DNA of 64,000 nucleotides, taken from Coptis chinensis. Its lineage: Eukaryota > Streptophyta > Magnoliopsida > Ranunculales > Ranunculaceae. Below are positions 1 to 12,348 of the stretch, one piece after another; the first letter of the stretch is position 1, and each line of letters starts with the position of its first letter. The notes under the pieces are model-generated. The model saw only the letters and a program-made list of their open reading frames with translations. It was not told the DNA's origin and did no database searches. A program made the position numbers and the translations under genes. The stretch spans positions 13,844,001-13,908,000 of the forward strand of contig CM027380.1 in the NCBI GenBank assembly GCA_015680905.1. Direction: 5' to 3'.

Positions 1-86
1 CTGTTTTGCCAGTTTATGATGCTGGTTTCAAGCACAAACTGATAATGTATGCCACTACTACAAGTTTTTTTTTTTTTTGTTGGGTA

Positions 87-485
87 ATTATAAATTGTAT
101 GAAAAACGACTAAAAAAGATATCGAACTTTACAAGTTTTGACAATATGGAGACTAAACTTTTTAATTTTTGTAATGTGGAGACTAGTTACATATGTAGTC
201 TAAATTTCTCACACGGTGTTTCATAATTCACAAGTTACATACATTGTTATACACCGTACTAACATTCTACAACCTCATGACCATACTACAACCTCATGAC
301 TATGGAAATTAATTTGAATTGTGAAACACCGTGTGAGAAATTTAGATATCATATTACACATATCCCCACATTGCAAAAATTAAAAAGTTTGGTTTCCAAA
401 TTGACCGAAAAAAAAATTTAGTCCCCATATTGTCGAAATTTATAAAGTTCAATACCTTTTTCAATCGATTTTCGTAAATTGTATT
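87..485. mobile_element. Foldback MITE with long inverted arms
   Basis: The stretch folds back on itself. The left arm (about 95-235) and the reverse complement of the right arm (about 305-480) share long blocks, such as AATTTCTCACACGGTGTTTC next to the loop and CTTTTTAATTTTTG further out. The outer ends resemble each other as well. There is no coding potential. The structure is that of a nonautonomous foldback or Mutator-type MITE. The superfamily is not certain because no clear target duplication is visible. Confidence 0.65.
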
Positions 486-542
486 AAAAACAGGGCAAAA
501 GTAACTACTAAAAGGGATGGTAGTACAGTAGTTTTTTTAAAT

Positions 543-622
543 GATAGAGGTAGAGTCTGGACAGAGTGGGAAATGGTGATTAAAAAAGTTTTTTGCTTGA
601 TAGAGGTAGAGTCTGGACAGAG
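543..622. repeat. Pair of 24-base direct repeats
   Basis: The same 24 bases, beginning GATAGAGGTAGAGTCTGG, occur at 543-566 and 599-622 with 32 bases between them. They lie just past the broken 3' end of the POLA2 copy and may mark the junction at which its C-terminal sequence was lost. Confidence 0.8.
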
Positions 623-1001
623 CATTGGTGAAATTTTTATTCAGTTGAGGAAATAGCACATGAACTTTGCTTATCTTCACAAAGGTAGACAGGTCCGAAG
701 GCACGATGATAATATCCGGAATAGAAGGAATCTGGAGAGCTTCTGGAGCAAGTGAAAGAGCTTATGGCGGATACAGAGGATAAAAGCTGTTTAGACAACG
801 AATTTGTTAGGCCTAACATATAATTTACATTTAACTTCATTATATCCCCCAAAATAAAGGACCTCGCACGTTCCTGTGCTGGCTGAGAACATGCGTAGCA
901 AGTCGCGCCATGCGATTTGTAGATACATCAGCCGGAATTCTTGAGATTTCTTCCCCACTAAGCTGTTTCAGGATATCCACAGTGCAGCAACCCATTTTTA
1001 T

Positions 1002-2504
1002 TTGAAACACAGAACTTCGTATCACAAATACAGTAGGTGCCAGGTTCCGTCCACATACTACAATAGTACCATGTAAGATCTATAAAGTTGAGCAAGCGCC
1101 ACTCGCAAAAAATCCTTAGGTAAGCCGCAATTTAACCGAATTACTTAAAATTTTCGACTTGTTAAAAAATGTGGAATCTGATAAATAATTAAATAAAAAC
1201 CCTGAAGTTGTGGATAAACAGGTCTGGACAATGGCCTTTCTATAATTACAACATAATTAATCGATGATCGGTGTTGCTCACTGCTCAGATAGCCGACATG
1301 AGACCTCTGGAAAAGGAAACCCAAGGCAGGTCTTCTATAATGAATTTACAAAATCAAGATACAAATTGCAACAAATGGCTGAACAGCAAAATCTCCTTAG
1401 GTTTTGGATCTTGAAAGAAGATGGACCTGCTGATTAAGATGACATCCTTCAGTGAAAAAGTCAAGTTCTTACAGATTCTCACCCACTTACCCAAAAACAT
1501 AAAAATTCAATAGACGGGTACCAACCATGTTTACTCCACTGTGACCTGACTTAATCCGTTCACCCAACTGAATGACTTGTTTTCTTTACTTCAACAATGC
1601 CAGATCCTTTCTTTACTTCAAAATACATGCTTTGAAGTGTACTTCAAGGAATTTCCTTTATAAGGTAGAGCTTCCAATAGAGAACCAGCGTTTTGATGGG
1701 GATCTCCTAAGAACAATTGATCATAATTATAAAGAGATTCATTCCTCTGATGATAATAAATAACTATAGGAAGAAAAAAGAATCCTGATGCTAGTGGTGG
1801 TCTGGTGGAAGGACTGTGTTGAGAGGTTGCAGGTGTTGAAACAAAAAAAATTATATTTTCTTCTGTTTAAGGGGATGTCATGTATATTTCCTACAGAATG
1901 TCATGTATATGTCCTATATTTTTCCGAAAGTCTTTCTAAAAGCACAAAATGCAATTGCTCCTGCATCCACGTTTTCCCCTTTGTTCCTTCTTCTCTCTTC
2001 TTCCGATTGTCAATGAACAAACGAACAAAATCTTTCCATCTCACTCCTTGTTTGTCACTTCTTGTTTTAGGGTTAGAAAATGTAACATGGAAACTTCGGC
2101 ATCAGCACAATCTGTGTATTTGACAAATGTCGGTGGGTGGGCATGACCGACACAATTTATTTATTTTTTGAAAATGTAAAGTGTCAATGTTACATAGATC
2201 CTAGATGAAACTCAAAGTTCTTATTGTACATCACATGCATGGACGAGCCTATTTTGTTTGGTCGGGCAAAGCATGAAACAACATAGATGATATAGATAGA
2301 TACTTTCTCCAATTCTGTATAAGTGGCCAGAGATCAGCCGTTTTACCTTATTTGCATCGAAAAACCTTGGATTTGTAAGACAGGTAATCTGGGTCAAGAG
2401 AGAAGAAAGAACAATGAATATGAGTATGAATAGTAATGATCAATAAGGGCCAATACAGAAAAAATAGAAAACAGACTTAGTATGAAGCCAACATAAGAAT
2501 ATAC
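1002..2504. other. Long POLA2 intron 12, no gene recognised
   Basis: About 1.5 kb separates exon 12 from the decayed exon 13. I find no domain, transposon end or convincing exon in it. Short open frames at 1572-1763 and 1788-2123 look random. Sequence just above exon 13 (about 1010-1070) may hold a frameshifted remnant of the missing segment that normally precedes the MGCCTVDIL motif. Confidence 0.4.
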
Positions 2505-4534
2505 CTGATTTTTGAGATCTGAATGGAAATCAAATGCAGGCTGCAAAACGAAGATGAACAAAAGTATTAGTCTTCAAATCTAAATGTTTCAAAATTAAAG
2601 CATCGCTCTAATGTCAGGAGAAAAGGATTGTTTATAGAATTTGGCAATGACAGCACCTGAGGAAAAACAAAATCATGGAAAGCATCTCGTAAAGATGGTA
2701 CAAGAACCACTCGAGCAGCAGAACCCATATATTTGGCATAATCTTGTAAATGGATCAGGCAAAAGAATAACGTGAAAGAATGCAAAACGTCTTCCATCCG
2801 AGAGTCTAAAAAATTGTAAGACTTTGTACCCTTCTTAGAATATCTGAGTGAAAAATATCATCAAAGCTTCTATCAATCGTTGCTTTCCTAATCTCAGGAT
2901 GTTCAGAATCAACAAAGGGCCCCAGCTGCCAAAAGTATGAGAGCCTAAGAGCTGAAATGTCTATAAATCCCAGAGGAAGATTCAAATTTTAGCAAATTGG
3001 AAAGAGTTTGTTTCTTACCAGCATAAGTAACTGAGGCTGCTTTCTAGTAGCATATGCAAGCAGTTCCACAAGAGGTTTGAACAACAAGTTATCAGTTGTG
3101 GTGAAAGGACCTGCGGTAATAACCTGTCGAAAAAATCAAATCACTTTCCATAGATGAATCGAATATGAGTAACATATAAAAACCACATTTGGTAGTCCGG
3201 TTGTCTTTTATGTTAGTAGCAAGGTACTACAATATCAGCTTAAGTATAGGCAACAACATGTCAAGACCAGTTACCATGCATCGAAAATACAAAATATCCC
3301 TATCCCTATATCAGTTAATTAAAATCGCTAGGGTGGCGTTAGAGAGAGATTTCTTATAGATTTGACATTATATTTATCTAATAATACAAAGGCACATAAA
3401 GGTTGTCAGATGCAATCATACAAAAACTAAGTTGTTTTGTGAACCCGACAATCCGAAGGAAGTGGGTGCTATTTTCTGTACCAAACTTAGCTTTTTAGGT
3501 GTACTGGAAGGAGAATTTGGTTGAAATTCGTGGTCCATAGCTTGCTTCTTTGCGGGAGGGAATTCCATGTCAGGGGAGACTGAGAATGGAAAGGAATCGA
3601 ACACCTTCAATGCGACCAAGCAGTGACCACTTGGATTGTGTCCCTCAATTCCTACCACCTGTCCAAGTAGCATTATTGATTTCATTAACCCTAAACAAGA
3701 ATCACACAGATAAGTTATGATTAATAATTAACTAAAATTAACCTGGCCTGGGAAAAAGGAATATTGGGTTAGTTTCTGTAAGTCAAGATGCACACACTGA
3801 CCTCCCGATTGCTCAACGCTGGAAAAAAAAACTTTACAATGAATATGTGCATCATGAAATCCCTCTATTTTAGTGGGCACGTAGGAAGTTGGACTCATGG
3901 TTTGGTGTCTTACAAGTATCCATTTTCTGAAAATCTCAGACAAGAATCTAATTAGTCAAAAATCACACTGATGAGAGATTTTACTTATATGAAGATATCA
4001 TTGCATTGATAGTGTTCCTTTACAATAAATTTTCCTGTTAAGGAGTTAATGAACAGCTGATCACCTGACTGAACTATATCCAAATTGGACAATTAGTATT
4101 AAATCCATAATGAACCCATCTAACAATGAGTCCTACTTCCATACACTGCCAGTAATTGGTAAGCCAAAAAAACAGTTCAGCCTGCCACTTTGCACTCATC
4201 CCAAACATTAATATTCATGACTAATTGGCAGTAATAAAACATGAACATGAAAGAGATGGGCAAAAGAAATAGTTGTCTGCCTGCCTTGTAACAAAATAGA
4301 CTTCTTGTTTAAACGACCTTCCCCATCACAAGAAATCATTCCAACTGAAAATGCACTTTTCGGTGGTAAAAAATACTATCAGAACACAATTTTTCTAAGT
4401 GAACCAACAATTAATTGACACAAGCAAATTGGTTAGTCATTAAAACCCCCGTTGGGAAGTATCTATGAAGTGCATGTTCAAACAGTAAGTGGGACATTCT
4501 TCTTCTTTAGGGGAGACTTCTAAATACATAAAAC

Positions 4535-4960
4535 TTGAGAGAAAGTGGGGTGAATTTGATTAACCACTGTGCTATGTGCGCACAAGATGAAGAATCTAGT
4601 CAGCATTTATATTTGGATTGCAGGATGCCAAAGATCTTTGGGGAGTCTTTCTTGCCTCTCTTCATTGTTGACCTGATGTCTCAAATGGGTTGTGAGGGAT
4701 ATGTTCTACAAGCAACCACAGCAGCGTCTATATCCTATGTGGTGTCTGCTCAGCCAGATTATTGCTCACGCAATCACATGGACTATTAGGTTTGACAGAA
4801 ACCAAACGATACTAGAGGGCTGTTTGCTCTTGTAAAGCAATACTTTGTTCTCGGGTGTTTCATGATCCCACGGTCAAGGTTGATGACATTATAATTGATT
4901 GGGACGCCTGTAGTACAGCCTTAGATGTAATGATCTTTTTGTTCCTGTTTGTATACATAT
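4535..4960 (+). mobile_element. LINE ORF2 3' fragment (zf-RVT) in POLA2 intron
   Basis: The frame contains NHCAMCAQDEESSQHLYLDC, the Cys/His pattern of the zinc-binding domain that follows reverse transcriptase in plant non-LTR retrotransposons. Sequence beyond its stop still reads ITWTIRFDRNQTI in other frames, resembling the end of LINE ORF2. It lies opposite to the POLA2 copy, in the intron before the damaged exon 6. It is a 5'-truncated, frameshifted remnant. Confidence 0.65.
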
Positions 4961-6584
4961 ACAAACCTACGTCTGTTTTGTATACATATACATGTATACA
5001 TCCATATGTGTATAAAGAATATCGATTTTATTTGCTCATGACTTCGCCCAAAAAGTTAGCAGATCTTTAAATGATTTCCATTTCGAACTTTTTGGGCTAA
5101 CCCCAAGATTACGAATTCATTTTTTGACATTCTCGTCTTTTTGGCTTTCCATATACTCGTCTTCTGCAAGTATTGCATTTTGAGTGGTAAATATTCTGTT
5201 TGTTCATTTAATGCAAACTAACTTCAATATAATATGAGAAAGATGATGCCAACGATGATATGTATTTCAGAAATCCTAAGCAAAAAGATAACTGAAATAA
5301 GTAGAGAATTACTATTATACATATAGATTACCTGTGAAGCCATAGTAGGGTCCACTGATTCCTCATAGAGTCCAGAAGCAACAAAAGCAGTAGTAAGCCT
5401 TCTTATGCGGTTCTCAAGTGAATTAAACTACATCAACAATAATATAATTCAAAAACTAATACGATAAGTAACTTAGAAATAACTACAATTCTCGTAGTAA
5501 GCTTTAACCACCTTGTCTTCAATCCTGTCATACATGAACCTGCAACCAGATTCTGGCCACGACCTTTGAACTTCTAAAGAGCATCTTTCACTGGGCTGAA
5601 CTCTTCTAATGATGTCATCTTCATGGCCCACAATTTCCTGTTCTCTACTATTATTCTCTTTCTTTGCAAACTCATTCAATGTGAATTGCACAACAAACTT
5701 GTTTGTTCGTTGCCTAAAAGGGGTAACGTGGCTGGTCGACAATCTTGATGGTTTACCGGAAGAGGGCACAATCCCATTTGTTCCAGGCGTTGAATCAATT
5801 ATCTCAGTGTACAATCTTTCTTTCCGGTCTACTGGAGTTCCAATAGTCCCCTCTTTGTTTTCCTCATGTTCTTCACTTAGAATCCTACATACACAGATCA
5901 CTATTAATTAATTCATAAAATCCCACTTCACTATAAAAAAAAAAGAATGAAATGGATATCCGTCGCCACGTATCTTTTATGGATAATCATGTTTTTCGCA
6001 TATATAAGTATACAAAAACAAAATGGAATCAAGATAATACATATACTAACATATCGACATCATTGCTAGAGTAGATATGTGGATGTGCTTTCTCTTTAAT
6101 TAAACTTTCCTTCTGCTCATTCTGAAGATGCAACAAGAAACCATCCATGTGACCATTCTGTACAACCGACCCATTTAACTGCCTGCCCAAAAAAAAAAAA
6201 AAAAAAACACATTCACAAGGGCAAATATGTCTATATCATGAAAAAAAATGAAGCAAAGCCCTAAGGTTTGATGATTACCTGTTGAGGTAGTAAACTTCCC
6301 AACTTGAAACGAGATCAGAAGCACTCAGTTTGTAATTAATACAAAAAGTTAGACCTAAACAAAAAAAAAAAAAGTAACAGTAATAAATAGTCATTACCAA
6401 TAAATTATTTATGACAAGTAAAAAAAATATATATATATAGGGGGACGACTTACATTTCTTCAATATGTCTTCTTCTTGATCAAGAGTAAACCCACTGCTT
6501 TCAAATTCAGCTTTAATTTCTTGTTCCATTTGAAATTTTCAAATGAGAGTATGAGACAGAGAATAGAGGAAAGTGAGGCGCGAG

Positions 6585-6617
6585 ACTCAGAGAGAGAGAG
6601 AGAGAGAAATTTCGCGC
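6585..6617. promoter_or_regulatory. E2F-like site and GA tract upstream of POLA2
   Basis: TTTCGCGC at 6610-6617 matches the plant E2F consensus TTTSSCGC. It sits about 80 bases upstream of the POLA2 start, next to an (AG)n run typical of plant 5' leaders and core promoters. E2F control of replication genes in S phase is established; that this copy still responds is inference. Confidence 0.55.
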
Positions 6618-6670
6618 GCTTGTGTTGGCATTGGGCTTATTGAAATGGGTTTGGGCTTTCGGTACAAGTC

Positions 6671-7625
6671 TAACATAGCCCAATTAGTAATTGCATTTGG
6701 GCTTTTAGTCTTCTTCAATCTACAGTAATGATATCACTTCATGGAGTACGGCCTGTCGAGTTTACGGCTTCCTTGCCACGAGTGAAGTTGAGACAAAACT
6801 CCAATTTTCAGAATTAATAATTAAAAAGAATAAAATGTGAAAGCTACACATCACTTCAATATCAAACTTCGTTGTTTACATCGAAATAAGTACAATTGCG
6901 TGTAAATACATCCAAACCAAACAGAGCATGTAGCCCATTTGCAATTTGACCCAAAGGTTGTGATGTAAGCCATCCATGCCAAAAGACGAAAGCGGAACTT
7001 GTTTGTTTTAGGATGCATGATTTTCACATTGCAAACCGGAGAGAGTTGGGCCACTTGATCGCCCACTCTGACGTTGAACGCACACTTATAAAGTTGAGGG
7101 CTGTATAGCATTGAGGCCCACTTCTCCACGACTCCACCTCCTTTTTTGAAAACAGTTACATAGAGCCAAGATAACAAACATTATCAGCTATACTATCATC
7201 AATTCATCAGAAACAATTTTGTACTTACTGATCGTCGACTCGTCGTGAATCTGCTAAGAGCCTAGGCATACCATTACATTCTTGTCGAAAATAGACCTGA
7301 TTGGATTTGGATTATACTTATTTCGAAAGTGTTCAATGAGAAAATTAGTTGGCAAATTATAATTTCTCGGTTCAACTATAAAATGACTAATAGATTTTTT
7401 TTTTTCTTTCGAAAAATCCAGCAGGTAGAGACAGATGGAGGGATGGAAAGGCCTCCAGTGGGAATCCTGGTCATATATTGATCCAAATGCCAAATCAGAC
7501 TATATCTTTTGTTTCAGCATTCACTTGAATTTTGGCGAAGTGAAGGTGAGGCAAGCATGTGCGCTTGTCAATTGTTATGGGCAGCTGTTAGATTTTTTAT
7601 TTTTATTTTTATTCTGTTGGATTTT
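6671..7625. repeat. Duplicated noncoding block, copy 1
   Basis: Long stretches match 48757-50895, for example GCAATTTGACCCAAAGGTTG, AAAACAGTTACATAGAGCCA and TTCAACTATAAAATGA. Copy 1 is compact; copy 2 has gained a LINE and other sequence. Open frames of 80-110 codons on both strands resemble nothing I know and are not shared, so I do not call a gene. The block may be duplicated flanking DNA of the POLA2 locus or an old unclassified element. Confidence 0.7.
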
Positions 7626-8143
7626 TCTGATCAATTACTTAATTAGTGCTATCGAAGTTACCTTATTTTTAGTCCACTGTAGTTAAGGCGTTTTGAGCTT
7701 ATATATTTTTTGGCCTTTCACTTTTAGTGTGTTCTTGAGTGCGTTACTTTCCAAGAGAGCATAAGCCATGGCCCTGAAAAGCAATATCAAGTCTTGCCAC
7801 TTATTAGGATTTACGACCCTGCTTTCTCTATTTATTTCTATTACTTTTTGTACTATCCTAAACTACTAATCAGGGTTGTACATTTTACTATTGACTTAAT
7901 CGCTATCAGAAAATAAGTAGAAAAAAGTAAAAGAAGAACACAAACATACGAACAAGACATTATCTTTAACTTATCTAACACCCCAAAAAAAAGCGAAAAG
8001 GTGATTATTTACACACAAGTATTAACAGTGAAAAAGTGTTTATTCAATCAAACAAGAAGGACAAGCTAGGTATAACTATAAAGAGATGACAAGATCCACA
8101 TTAAAACAATAATGTCCTTGACTTTGACCTTACTTACATTCAT
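7626..8143. other. Intergenic, nothing recognised
   Basis: AT-rich sequence between the duplicated block and the 3' end of the purine permease. No gene or element was recognised. The part near 8040-8143 is probably the permease 3' UTR, which this strand would transcribe leftward. Confidence 0.4.
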
Positions 8144-11002
8144 TCACATTCGATCAGCGCTTTCAAGATCAGTACTTCTCTTATCTTTAACTCCATCTTC
8201 GGTAAGTTCAACTACGCCACTAGTTTTACCAGCCGTTTTATACTCTCCAATGAAATAGGAAGTGAAACCCCAAAGACATAAGGCCAAAGACAAGCCTTTC
8301 TCACCAGTGAACTTCTCTTTAAATGTTACAATCGCAGCAATCTCAGTGAACGGAAGTATAACTGAAGTGAGAATACCAGCAAAAAGAGAGGATGTACAGT
8401 TTATAACACCCATTATACCTAGAATCTGAAATTGCCAAACTAAGGCACTTGCTACTATGATCAAATAGTATTTTGTCTCGCCTATCCCAAATGAAGTTGC
8501 CTCCCTGGAAATTATCTGCACCACAATGAGGAGGAAAAGAATGTGTAAATGCTTAAAATATAAATTAAATCCACTTTCCTGTTTTTTACCACAATCAAAT
8601 TTATAGTACAAAAGTGTTTATCGCCAGGCCAAGTGCACCAATTTAATGTATATATCACATAGATTTAATATGTTTTTCTAGGCCCATTTGGTAGCTTCAA
8701 TGAATATGAGCAATTTCATTTTAGGTGTATTGTGAGTTTGTGACCAGTGTTCATGATTCCGAATTCCAAATCGAATGTCGGAATTCCGCTAGATATTTTA
8801 GTTTTTCAAAAAAAATGACAATGGGTTTAATCTCCCTAGTACTTAAATGGTTGCACAAAAACCCCCCCTAAGCGAACATATGTATAAAATCTCCCTATTA
8901 TTTAAAACATAACATCAAAGCTAAAACAGACCAAAATATTCCTGTGAAAATCGGGCTGACGTCATCAATCTTTACTTATAATTTCGGCTTAAGGACAAAC
9001 CGGGCTGACGTCATCCTATGTAAATTTGTATCTATATATGATAATATAAAATTACACAATCTTCTTAATCTATTTAAATTTAAATTTTCATATGAAATTT
9101 TTTTTCATAGGAAAATTTAAATTTATATTCACTCTGGTGTCATCGGAAAATTTTCAATCCCAAAAGTTACTATGTAAATTTAAGTTTTCATAACTCTAAT
9201 GACTATATAAATATAGTTTTACATATATATGACTATAAAAATACATTTACATATATTCTGTCAGGTGTCGGAAAATTTTCAATTCCAAAAGTTACTATGT
9301 AAATTTAAGTTTTTATGGCTCCAATGACTATGCAAATATAGTTTTACATATATATATGACTATGTAAAAATACATTTACATATAGTCGGAAAATTTTCAA
9401 TCCCAAAAAGGTAAAAAAGGAAATAAGATAAAATGGGAAATAAAAACAGACCAGATTTTATCGTTTTTTTGGAAAACAGTGAGATTATTTAACGAGACCT
9501 AAATAATAGGGAGGTTATGTGATATGGGTCGATGGGAGGGAGTTTATACTCAACCGAGTTAGAACCAAAGGGCTGAGCCTCATTTCTTAGAAAAAATAAT
9601 ATAGGATAGAAATATTGATGATTCTACATTTCTACTTGGGTTGAAATATTGTGAATTTCGGTTTTCCAAATTTCTAGAATTTCAATAATTTCAAAATCCA
9701 CAGAACTATGATTGTGACAAACATGGTGATATAGATCATCGAAAAAAAAAGACAACATGGTGATATATTTTCGTTATGACGAAACAGAGTATCTCATTTT
9801 TTGAACTCACAATTTAAGTCCTGGATTTTGGTAAACTGACCCAATGCCAGATTGGGTTGCAGCACGATCCCCACTTGTGGTAACGCCTGGAAAACCCATT
9901 AAAATCAAATGGGAGTCGGGCAGCACTGCAGCAAGCCAACTCGCCAACGCAGGTGAACTGATTTCCTGCCATTTAGCAGGGAATGAAAAATCCAAACCAC
10001 TTGCACGACGGTTGGGTACGTAACGGTCTCATAAAACTCCATCAAGGATGTATTGAAGTCAATCTTAGGCGAAGCATGTATTTCATTAAAGTACCCCTTG
10101 GTGTAGGTGATCTGCTCTCTTTGAGCTAAGTCATACTCGACACTTTTTAAAACAATAAACTGAATAGATGCTAGATTCGGGATCTAAAGAGTCAAATTTA
10201 AAGAGAGAAATAGGAATACCTTGAAATCCTTGTGAATAAGCATACCCAGAGTGCAGACACAGGTAGCAAAAAAGTTCAACACAAATTGGAATTGCAACAC
10301 CATTAAGTAATCAATGGGTCTACTGCTCTTGCTATAAACCTTCTCAATCAAAGGCATAGATAATCCCAACAAAGCTGCTCCACCCAATGTGAAAAAGAAT
10401 CCAAGCAAGTACTTCTCTTTACTAACACCAGGTGGTCTATCACCATTTGTATGAAGAGCCAAAACAACAGCACCAAGAGTCATAACAATAACAGCGTTTA
10501 ATGAATAAAAGGTGAATTTCTGTTTCACTATAAAGAAAGCAAACAAAGCTGTGAAAGCAAGTTGGGTTGAGAAGAGCAAGGCAGAGGTTGAAACAGGAAT
10601 GTAAGACAAACCAGCTGAATACATGTAGTTATCAAAGCCAATCAAGATTCCAATAACAGCACTTGATAACAAGAGTTTAGGTTCCATAAAGAAGTACACC
10701 TTTGAAGTTATGTTTCTTTTGCTAGAAAGGCCTTTTAAATAGAGAAATGAGATAGGGATAACTAAGAGAATAAACCCAACACATTGAAGCCAACTTGAGA
10801 ACCATTTTCGACTTCCCCCATGCATGTAGTAAAGTCTTTGTAACAAAGGACCTCCTATTGCTCCTGCTGCTGCAAAGGTGCTGTATAGCAACAAAAGCAA
10901 CCAATTTATGCTTCTTTTAGCTGGCATGGTTCTTGATCTGCTATCTTCCATACCATAGTTACCCACATCTCCATCTACAAAACTTTGATCAACTAATGCC
11001 AT
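8144..11002 (-). CDS. Purine permease (PUP family transporter)
   Basis: PUPs are plasma-membrane proton-coupled carriers of the drug/metabolite transporter superfamily; members carry adenine, cytokinins, alkaloids or pyridoxine. Exon 1 is 11002-10220 and exon 2 is 8515-8144. The junction is canonical (AAG/GTATTC, and GTGCAG/ATA) and in phase. The product is about 384 residues, usual for the family. About ten hydrophobic segments are visible, beginning with NWLLLLLYSTFAAAGAIGG. Family motifs include GPLLQRLYY, IGFDNYMYSAGLSYIPVSTS, LLFSTQLAFTALFAF, REATSFGIGETKYY and GVINCTSSLFAGIL. I chose the Met at 11002 (MALVDQSF); Met at 11008 fits equally, and an in-frame Met at 11113 would add an unlikely hydrophobic leader. 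The tail DLESADRM is short and charged. The substrate cannot be read from sequence. The 1.7 kb intron holds element debris and a foreign gene fragment, but the frame is intact. Confidence 0.88.
8817..9560. mobile_element. Putative MITE-like element with internal tandem repeat, in PUP intron
   Basis: Near the two ends an inverted pair is visible: AATCTCCCTATTATTTA around 8888 and TAAATAATAGGGAGGTT around 9502. Between them a unit starting TCGGAAAATTTTCAA repeats at 9143, 9268 and 9386 (periods 125 and 118), and GGGCTGACGTCATC occurs twice (about 8952 and 9002). No coding potential. The exact ends and superfamily are not clear. Confidence 0.5.
9800..10150 (-). pseudogene. Unidentified gene fragment inside PUP intron
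   Basis: On the minus strand a clean frame from about 10148 reads ITYTKGYFNEIHASPKIDFN and then MEFYETVTYPT. After a frame change, a second frame reads FSFPAKWQEISSPALASWLA then DSHLILMGFPGVTTSGD. Codon use and the absence of stops suggest real coding ancestry over about 300 bases. It is not part of the purine permease, whose two exons join perfectly without it. I do not recognise the donor gene. Capture by a transposon is the simplest explanation. Confidence 0.45.
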
Positions 11003-12042
11003 AGACATATATGCTCTTGTGTGATGGTTGGAGCGAAGGAGAATAATTTGTCCCTCGTTTTGTTCACAGATTGGGATAAATAGAAGAAAGTGGGGTTTAT
11101 ATGGACCTAGCAAAAAAAAGGGTTTATATAGTTGAACGAGCAGATTTTGGATCGGAAGTCATAGAAGAGAGTGGGGCTTACATGTATGACTTGATTTATT
11201 CGCATAAAATATGTTTTAGATTAGAGTCTTTACGTTATTTCCTCCTTTGCATTTTGAAGTCAATTTCTCATGAGAAAAAACTCTTTGTATTGCAAATTTA
11301 CAATCTGAAAGGTGACGTGTATGACTTCATTTATTGGTATAAAGTATAAACTGTGCTTTAGATCAAGTCACTACATTTTTTTTTTGTCCTTGCACTTGCT
11401 TTTGCAGCAATCATGAGCTGAGTACGTAAAAATTAGGAGAGCATAGCTTTTCTAAAAATATTTCTTTTCATAGTTTTAATGAAATGACATTAATTAGATT
11501 TTATTTAAGATAAATAGTATATCATTGCAAATTGCATGGAAGGTCGATCGTATATGCGCTCCATTATCGATCAGATTGTTATCAAGATCCATATAATAAA
11601 ATTAAAACTATCAATTGATACAAAGATGTCACATAACTAGATAAGAAGAATACACATATATACAGTATAGGATTTGCGTAAATTTTGTACATAGGTTCTT
11701 TTCTTCAAATATATATTATGCACCAGAAAATGTTGCATGTCAGCATGTGTGCAAAAAAAATATATATATAATTATTGGTTGGTATCCATCTAATTCCGAG
11801 GCAGTTCACGTATACTGGGAATCTGGTATATACATACATATATATAAAAAAAACATTTCATAGTTTTTGTTGTTGATTATTTTTATCACTATTCAATTCA
11901 TACATAGACTCTAGACCTAAAAAATTATTAATTAGACTATTAGAGATGAGCCGCCTATCAACTGCTTCTTGTAATTGATAATTTTATTAAAGCTTATGCC
12001 ATCTAAATTATTTTTGAGCACTGACTTTATAATATAAACTAA

Positions 12043-12049
<7 letters not shown>
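11003..12049. other. Intergenic with the likely PUP promoter
   Basis: AT-rich sequence upstream of the permease start. No recognised gene. The open frame at 11101-11349 on the plus strand has no family resemblance. The permease promoter should lie in the first few hundred bases, but I cannot assign a TATA box with confidence. Confidence 0.35.

Positions 12050-12114
<65 letters not shown>
12050..12114. repeat. TA microsatellite
   Basis: An uninterrupted run of about 32 TA dinucleotides. Confidence 0.97.
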
Positions 12115-12116
<2 letters not shown>

Positions 12117-12348
12117 TGCATTTTTTCTTTCTCATCGTCTCCTTATTGACAACTTGATATTATCTAGATATTCAGCCATTGTGGACTAGGTGAAAATATA
12201 TCACTAGTCCTTACTCCTTACTAGACCACAACTAGTGCAACTAAAATGCCAGCAATAATAAGTTTTTCCTTTCTCAGCATAAAAAAAAGTCTTTAAATAT
12301 ATATTATAGTTATATGGCGATTATGTGAGTAAGATTTTGACCTTAGAG

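Larger units (their letters stand above)
640..6529 (-). pseudogene. POLA2: DNA polymerase alpha subunit B (POLA2) copy, decayed
   Basis: In the polymerase alpha-primase complex the B subunit is a noncatalytic scaffold for priming in the nucleus. Exons read from the minus strand: 6529-6454, 6354-6279, 6182-6051, 5884-5512, 5427-5332, 4360-4285, 3818-3743, 3658-3482, 3123-3019, 2925-2830, 2746-2657, 2540-2505, about 1001-874 and about 786-650. Family landmarks are RFMYDRIEDK, GQVVGIEGHNPSGHC once exons 7 and 8 are spliced, AGPFTTTDNLLF, LGPFVDSEHPEIRKATIDRS, VVLVPSLRDAFHDFVFPQ and GEEISRIPADVSTNRMARL (OB-fold plus calcineurin-like fold). Exons 1-5 and 7-10 have canonical borders and one frame. 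Breaks: exon 6 has CG where the acceptor AG should be and GC at its donor; exon 11 has no AG acceptor; exon 13 has CAA at its likely acceptor and GA at its donor; the last exon reads FYPLYPP then TAA (764-762) and lacks about seven codons; the conserved C-terminus is absent. I infer an inactivated copy. Sequence errors or a functional truncated form are less likely. Confidence 0.8.

Noticed and set aside
1788-2123. 111-codon frame in the POLA2 intron
   Set aside because: It is cysteine- and serine-rich random-looking sequence, with no domain and no splice context.
5609-5911. 100-codon frame with a signal-peptide-like start
   Set aside because: It is antisense to POLA2 exon 4, whose coding sense is certain.
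6851-7177. 108-codon minus-strand frame in duplicated block copy 1
   Set aside because: The frame is not kept in copy 2 at 50150-50480, so it is unlikely to be coding.
10184-11113. Start of the purine permease at Met 11113
   Set aside because: It would add 37 residues unlike PUP N-termini; Met 11002 or 11008 fits family length better.
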